64,000 bases of DNA from Scatophagus argus (Eukaryota; Chordata; Actinopteri; Scatophagidae): the NCBI RefSeq assembly GCF_020382885.2, contig NC_058501.1, positions 15,328,501 through 15,392,500 on the forward strand. The letters run 5' to 3'. Below, in pieces: positions 57,360 to 64,000 of the stretch. A program made the translations under genes and the position numbers. The notes beneath the pieces are model-generated. The model did no database searches. It was given only the letters and a program-made list of their open reading frames with translations, and was not told the DNA's origin. Within the stretch, counting starts at the first letter, position 1. Every line of letters starts with the position of its first letter.

Positions 57360-60049
57360 CTGTGTGGACAAGAAAGGTTGTCCATGTTGGCTATTCAAAG
57401 CTCCTCCCTTATTCATGTTTGGTAACCTGAGAAACAGGGTGAAAAAGGGGGTGGGGAGGATGGAGACAGAGGGCTGCACAGAGTGTGTGACATGAGGTCA
57501 CTTAACCTTGATGAAAGTGCACAAATTGAAAACAAAAGAGGCGGACTGGCATTCACATAATAAATATTCCCCATGTTACTACATGACTAGAGCTCTCAAG
57601 GGGGAAAGGACAGGTTATTACCAGGCAAGCACAATAACAACTGAGTGATTCTGTAGAGGCAGACAGAGAGCTGAAATCCCACAGACGGAACCAGGCATTC
57701 AAGCATATCTGATGAGAAGGCAGTGTTGCGGAAAGCAGAGGAAACCACCCATAGGGTGGCACAGGAAACCAAGCAGAGTGGATCACAAGGAGTCCTCAAA
57801 TGACACCCCAACATACAGTCCCTGCAGTACTACGTTTGACCACTGCGCTGCTGTGATGTAGTCGAGCAGTGCACTTGGGGACACAAAGGATAAAAAACAG
57901 AGAACTGCAGAATAGTGTCATTCAACTACCGCACACCACACGGTGATTTGACAGGAAGTGATTGGTGTGAGAGAGGCTGGTAAAGACAGTCCCCTCCATC
58001 CATAGCCTGCACCATTGCATGTAACCAGCGAAACACATGACACACTGTGGTTTAGGGTGGATAGAAAGATAACACTGCTTTCTTTATATATTTAAGGAAG
58101 CACATCACTTTTTGTGCTATCCTGAATTCACATAAAAATAAATAAAAATGACGAGTGTCGTGAATTAACTCAAACCACAATAAATTTACATACACTGGGC
58201 TGCACGGTTACTCATGCATGGTTACACACTGTGGCTTTAGTTTCCAGTTTCACAAGAATAGACATGCATATGTGCTGACTTTGAGATTGCTGCTGGAGAA
58301 AACCTTTAAATGATTTAAGATGCCACGTGTGTTAAAAATAACATGTTATCTCCAATCATTGGTAGGGATGCAAAAATATAACGTTAAAGTAAGTAATAAG
58401 ATAATAAGAGTGTGCTTTGATAAAAATCTGTTCAATAATGCCGCTTTTTTTCTGCTGGGGTCACTGCTGAAACACTAATCTAAATGGGTCAGACATGACT
58501 GAACTTTTTCATTTCCAATTATTTACGGTTACAGAAAAAAAAACTGTTAAAAATTAAAAATTAGGGCATACCTCTTCGTATATTGAAAATTAATCAAAGT
58601 TCCAATTTTGTAAAATATTACACCCCTAATAACAAGAGCTATGATCACAGTATAAAAGACTAATCTACAGAAGTTTGCTATAATCATGCAGCCCTAACTT
58701 TAAAACAGTTCATTAACTACAAGGCCAATATTCAACCCTTCTGAAGACGAGCAGGTCAAATGATTACTTCCAAGAGGATTTTCTGACTTAAATCTATCCT
58801 CATCCTCACATCATTCTCTAAATAAAATTACAACATCTGATTTTCACGTTAGATATTTGGGTTTTGACATTTGGGTTTTTTTGGCACTACATTGTGGTGT
58901 GAAGAATCAAACCCTTTGCAACTGTGTCACGGTGTGTGTTGGATTAGCTGGTTGCATCATTTGAATGTCTTACCATATATTCCATCGGCCAACACAGGAT
59001 GCCTGTGGGTCTGTAACCCTAAAAACACCAAAGTGCACATCAGCACACTGTACGCACAGAGACACAAACACAAGAAGCCAATCACAGCTCATTCCCAATG
59101 CTGTCCTTGCAGCTACTTGACTCCCTGCATGCTTTGCTCCCAGGAACAGCTGTGGAGACGGTCATGGGACCTCCTTGATGTAAACAATGCAGTTGATTAA
59201 GCACATAGAGAAACAAAAATGACATAAGATAGAGACAGAGCGAGACTGAGTCAGAGAAAGTAACAGAAAGCGAGGCGAAAGGAGAGCAAGAGTGATAGCA
59301 GAAAGGCAATAATCCAGTGTGCATGCTGCAACACACTCTGTGGAATGAAAGGAATTAACTGAAAGGACAGCATGTGTAGGTTGTTTGTGTCTCGGCTTGC
59401 CTGACATGAGTTTGCGTGTTGTGTTTTTGTTTCTATGGATGAAGTAGATGGAATAACTGTCTGTGGAGACTGTAGCTAGTCAGTACTTATTAGATGAAGT
59501 AGTCAGAGACGGACTGAGACTGAGCTCTGGATCTAATGCACATGCTGCAGGGCCACATCTGCTGGAAGCTCTTATACTGTGTGTGTGTTTGAGTGTGTGT
59601 GCGTGCGTAATCTGATTTGACCTGCGTCACTCCTCAACCCCTTACGTACATTCGAACACTCGGCCAAAATAAAAAAAAAAAAACAAAACAAGAAAAAAGC
59701 CTAGATGAGTAAACGGGCCAAGTCACTGACCTTTTCCCTACTGGACTACTGCCAGCCTGAGACGCTGTCTAACATCAGTTCAGATAACGAAGACAAGAGA
59801 GACAATGATGAAGATGATGAGCGCAGAAGAACAGAGGGACGGAGTGTAAACGAGAAGGGAAAAACCTCTCTGATTGGAAAAGACGCACGCACACATGTAC
59901 ATACAGACAGCGAAATGGCAATCAAATTTTCAAAAATGAGGGGCGAGATGTCAACATTAGATTAGCCAGGCATTCAGCAGGAGGCCATTCTGCTGGCTTC
60001 ATAGCTCACCACGCACACAGCAAACATGTGAGTTGGCTATTTTGGGTTG

Positions 60050-60110
60050 TGTCAACCCCCCCCCCACCACCACCACCACCACCACCCACCACCAGCACCA
60101 CCACCTCCCC
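60050..60110. repeat. C-run and (CAC)n repeat
   Basis: A run of Cs followed by about fifteen CAC/CCA units. It encodes poly-Gly on the minus strand only as an artefact. Confidence 0.9.
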
Positions 60111-62168
60111 TAACCTCACACCCACATCTCTATCTCGTTCCATCATTCCCTTCCTGCTGCCACTCTCTCTACTTACAACTTCCCCCTTGGTATAACGTTT
60201 TTGGGTTTTTGTGTACATAGAAAACGTTATTTCTTCACCTAAGTTCCCTGTCAGACTTTTAAACTGAGAGGAAACTCAAATGTGCCCGCACTGAAGTTAT
60301 CATGGAAAGCTTTGTCAGGTTTTGTTTGCATACTTTCTAATTAGATACCTCTTGATCCCAGTCATAACTTTGCCAATTCTCTTACTTCAAACATTACAAG
60401 TTGCTATGTTAAAGAAGTCTGAATTGTTTTATGAACAGAAAATGAAATTACCTTAAAAGGTACCGTTTGGGTACAGATAGCAATACCAGGACACATTCAC
60501 ATTTTCAAGTCAAGGAGTTCAAAGACTTGCCTTTGTGATTACATGCCTCAACACCTATCAGATTGACACCAGCATAAAAAATGTCATATGTTACCAAATC
60601 CTACTCTTATTTTCACATTAACTCTTAACAAGGCTTCTCTTATTAGGCTGAGGTGAACACTAACCCACCTGAATGGAAACTAAAAATATACAGCAAAAAT
60701 AACTTTAGAAATGTTGGTCTGCAAACACAATAACATAATCTAAATTAAAACAGTTTCGATTGTGTCATCTAATTCAAGCCCATCTTGCCGTTTATTTGTA
60801 TTTGAACACAGTAGGTCTCTGCGTTCCTGTTTTTTTTCAGCTGCTCAAATAACACAGTTGGTTTAATCATTGCTTTTTATTGTTTTAAGTCCAGTTCCAT
60901 CTACAAAATTCAAACAAAATGCTTTCTGCACCTGAAAAGTGTTATGTGACTCAATATTTGCTTAGCATTTAAATACTTCAATGTCATGAGTGTGATGATT
61001 TATGACTTTCTGAAATCGGCATAGGCAACAATTCACTGTATAAAACAGTGATCATAGCTCTGCCAGGAACAGACCAGGAAAAGAGTAACTCCACCAGATT
61101 TGATATCAACTTAACCCTACAGTGACCTCGACAGAGAACTGACTTCAGTCTCAAAACCAATAAATTAGCACGCAGGCCAGACATGAGTCATGATCTGCAA
61201 AAATGAAGTGGCTTCTAAAAATGAAATCTCAGCTTTTCTGCATGAAAATGGATCGACCACATAAAGACATGAGATGTTTCTCAACTCAAAGCACATGAAG
61301 CAAAAGAATCGTACTGATATACTATACATGTCAAAGCCTTTATCACAATCATGGTTGCATAACACACACCAAAAATAAATAAATAAATAAATAAAAAGCG
61401 ACTCTCGCTTCTCATTCTGAGCATCACACAGGGACAGGGTTTTGATCAAGCTGCTGGTCCCATGTCGAGTGCATGTTGCACTCGACTAAGTGGTGCAGGG
61501 GGAAAACGCAACAGAGGGTCGGTCTCATTGTGTGGTGGTTAAGACGGACGACCACATGCTACGACTTCGAAAACAAACTCCCACAGTTTGTTTCCAGAAC
61601 AAACTCACATGCACACACACCAGACACAAGCACACACGCAAACGTACCCCTACGCCGGCAGACAGACAGATATAGTACACATCAGACAAAGGCACAGACA
61701 AACACACGCTCACCCACACATAATGTCCTGTCAACAGTCTCGATGTGTGTGAAGCAGCTTAGTGCCCTGCCACTGTGTTTTATCCATAGCCAAGTTTCAA
61801 GTATCACAAGATTAATTCAAGGCTAATATCGGCACGGACATTCACTACTTACAAAAAAAATTAAAAAATCAAAGCTTGTTTCTGCGATGACTGTGTGTGT
61901 GTCTATGCCATACACTCACCTACAGACACACACACACACACACATCTGCCACCTGTCAGAGTGAAGCTGTAACAGTAACAGGTGTCACGCAATGCCGTCA
62001 ATCATGCCTAGAGCTTTCACTGGTGACTGATACGGTTTGAGCAGAATTGGACAGATCCAATTTTAATCAAGTGGATTTTGGATTGTGCCAATGCTGTGAT
62101 AGAGTGGCTGAGATGGTCCGCTTTGACTGACAGATGGTGTATCGGGCTGTCCGGCCATTTGTGTTGTT

Positions 62169-62180
62169 TTCGTCATTGTA

Positions 62181-62206
<26 letters not shown>
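62169..62206. repeat. (TG)n microsatellite
   Basis: TG dinucleotide tract of about 38 bp in non-coding DNA. Confidence 0.9.
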
Positions 62207-62213
<7 letters not shown>

Positions 62214-63568
62214 GGCTCCTGGACTTTGCCTGGATCAGTTCTTGATTGGACCTTCTCTGCCCCAACATTTCATCAACAGAGATAACTTCCACCATATAAT
62301 ATCATGTCAGGGGCTGCTGGTCTGAGTGGTGTGGCTGACCCTGATAAGACCGCCGAGTCCACTTGCTCTCAGTCGCCTCAATCAGCCCACATAACCTTGA
62401 GTCCGTTTCCATAATCGTCTGTCCGTCCTTCACTCATTCGCGGTGAACTCTGTCACCGTGACCCCATTTCAACATATCTGAGGTGAGTTTTGCTGATCGG
62501 TCTCCATGGATATGCTCAACACAGAAGCAGCAGTGGTGCATCACTGGAAGTTTACCATGTGACTGTGTACAGATTTATGTGTGTTTGTGTTTGTGTGTGT
62601 GTATGTGTGTGTGTGTGTACTGTAGCTTATCTCACTGACCAGAAGAAATTTGGCTTGACACTACCAGGACCCTTTCCTTCATAGATTTTAGTGTAGGCCT
62701 GCAACTAATGATTTACATTATCGGTCAATGTGCCATTTATTGCCAATGACCTTCTGATCTATAAATCATCAGAATAAAGAAGAATCAGAATTTCTCAAAG
62801 GTGACATACTTAAATGGCTTGTTTTGCCAGACCAGGGCATGCAAAGATGTTGAATGTATTATCATACACAACAACAAAACCACAAAGAAAATCAGAAAAC
62901 ATATACATCAGAAAAGATGGAAGCGGAAAATGACAGTTTTTTGCATGGAAAATTACTCAGACAGGTTATTCACTCTCAAAATATTTGCTTATTAATTTTC
63001 TGCCTGTTGACTCATCAATTAATTATTTGATTACTTGAGTTCTAACTCAATTTGAGAACCCTGTCGTGTATAATAGATAACCAAAAGGCATTTTAATGAC
63101 CTATTCTCTATTCATTTACTGGAAGAGGCACACGCTTGGGGCCACTCAGTTGACTTTTCATCACCGCCTATTTTAAACTGGGGCATTTTGTGACTGCAAC
63201 TCCGCAATGTTGCTCGACTGGCAGCCACTGAGACTTTAAGCTCGAATGCCAAAACGTGAAAAGTCGCCTGTCAGAGCGAGGACGAAGGCAAGTTTTAACA
63301 GCTAATGTGTGCACACCCCACAGCCTGATCATGAGCTACATTTTTACAGTAGCCCGACAGGCTACAAGACAAGGAGTTGTCTTAATGTAACACAAGCGTA
63401 CGAACTCACACAGGCGGAACAATTCTTCAGTGTGGGCACGACCGACATAGTGAGTACCATTTCCTCAAACTTCTCGTATGTACAACAACTGGCGCACAGT
63501 ACGCACAGAATCCAAAACCATGCCCCCCCCCCCAAAAAAAGTGTGGTCAACTTTAACGAGCAACTTAC

Positions 63569-63860
63569 CAGCTCTCTTCCTCCCTTTCCCTCCGAGCAGC
63601 TGCCCCTCCTGCCCACCAAACTGTTGCTGCGCAAACTTCAGCTTAATTTCATCTAACAGGACTAAAGGTCGACGGTTTTGTCCGACAGGCGCCGCAGAGT
63701 TTTGTTTAACTTCATAAGAGATGAGTCTGAACTTCTTATTTCCTACCCCCTTTCCTTCCCTTCCTCCTCCCCCTGCCTCTGCACCCCCCCTCCCAGTCTC
63801 TCTCCTCCTCGGCCACGACAGAAGCCACTTCCGCGAACAAATGGCAACGTCATCTGGCCG
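63569..63860 (-). other. Possible first exon in a GC-rich block at the window edge
   Basis: On the minus strand AAGAGAGCTG is followed by GTAAGTTG at 63569/63568, a near-consensus donor. Upstream sequence is GC- and CpG-richer than the surroundings, as at many vertebrate promoters. A frame is open through 63569-63740 (FRLISYEVKQ, LVLLDEIKLKF) but has no in-frame ATG. The short ATG frame that starts near 63720 stops after 17 codons. It may be a non-coding first exon, possibly the p52-type first exon of shc1, or the start of another gene. Confidence 0.3.
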
Positions 63861-63870
63861 CAGATCCTGT

Positions 63871-63872
<2 letters not shown>

Positions 63873-63946
<74 letters not shown>
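63873..63946. repeat. (TG)n microsatellite, about 74 bp
   Basis: Uninterrupted TG dinucleotides beside the GC-rich block at the right edge of the window. It encodes an artefactual His/Thr frame on the minus strand. Confidence 0.97.
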
Positions 63947-63950
<4 letters not shown>

Positions 63951-64000
63951 ACGTGTTTTTGGCCCCATTTTGCACCTGGCCCGTTCAGTACAGATTGCGC

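Larger units (their letters stand above)
52411..63568. other. Long region upstream of shc1 without a confirmed gene
   Basis: Contains the presumed p66 promoter/5' UTR immediately above 52410 and an Arg/Glu-rich ORF at 53393-53791. It also has an X-box-like palindrome at 55928-55941, a CT-rich stretch at 56640-57190, a (CAC)n tract at 60050-60110, and TG/CA microsatellites near 61925-61945, 62169-62206 and 62590-62618. A Ser/Glu-rich ORF at 59705-59965 (plus) has no recognised domain. Confidence 0.5.

Noticed and set aside
56640-57495. Several overlapping Ser/Leu/Pro-rich ORFs
   Set aside because: They are products of CT-rich low-complexity DNA and have no consistent frame or domain.
59705-59965. 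86-codon Ser/Glu/Asp-rich ORF on the plus strand
   Set aside because: No recognised domain, no flanking splice logic, and low-complexity composition. Kept only as a note in the regional description.
63747-63968. Minus-strand ORF with a long His/Thr repeat
   Set aside because: Its N-terminal part is the TG microsatellite read as codons. Only the downstream part near the donor at 63569 was kept as a possible exon.

Overview
The window is vertebrate nuclear DNA, most likely from a teleost fish. The genes are split by GT-AG introns. Long introns carry CA/TG, CT/AG and GGA microsatellites, and a Tc1-like DNA transposon fragment is present. The encoded proteins belong to vertebrate-specific families. 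No prokaryotic features, CRISPR arrays, rRNA genes or convincing tRNA genes were seen.

Layout. (1) About 1-13,330, plus strand: the neuronal nicotinic acetylcholine receptor beta-2 subunit gene (chrnb2). Five coding exons are resolved; the signal-peptide exon is not securely located. (2) About 16,400-28,900, minus strand: three S100-family EF-hand genes in tandem (an S100A1 orthologue, an S100A13/A14/A16-like gene and a further S100 gene). All have the same two-coding-exon structure with a phase-0 intron between the two EF-hands. A 514-bp Tc1-like element with terminal inverted repeats and TA duplications lies inside the intron of the third. (3) 31,740-40,700, minus strand: pbxip1. Ten coding exons close to an exact reading frame of 957 codons plus stop, with a non-coding first exon and a CCAAT/GC-box promoter. 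(4) 41,776-41,970, minus strand: a 64-codon ORF recognised as lenep (lens epithelial protein). (5) 45,223-52,410, minus strand: shc1. Twelve exons close to 592 codons for the p66 form, with CH2, PTB, CH1 and SH2 regions. (6) About 52,500-64,000: mostly non-coding sequence with one arginine/glutamate-rich ORF containing W-centred repeats, an RFX-type X-box, and a GC-rich block with a possible first exon at the right edge.

Context. CHRNB2, PBXIP1, SHC1, LENEP and S100A1 all map to human 1q21, so this is a conserved but rearranged neighbourhood. The S100 genes sit between chrnb2 and pbxip1, lenep sits between pbxip1 and shc1, and no pygo2 was found between pbxip1 and shc1. The genes are not functionally coupled as an operon; their products act separately in synaptic ion conduction, calcium sensing, ER-membrane/PBX-linked scaffolding and receptor tyrosine kinase signalling.

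Most notable observations: a perfect PBX-PREP/MEIS decamer (TGATTGACAG) beside CCAAT boxes at the promoter of the PBX-interacting gene; an LC3-interacting-type motif at the N-terminus of pbxip1; a 25-residue tandem-repeat expansion in pbxip1; loss of the p46 start codon, a doubled Grb2-type YYNN site and a splice acceptor embedded in coding sequence in shc1; and the easily missed lenep ORF. Exon junctions were deduced by hand from splice-site consensus, reading-frame continuity and recall of the protein families; no alignment was run.
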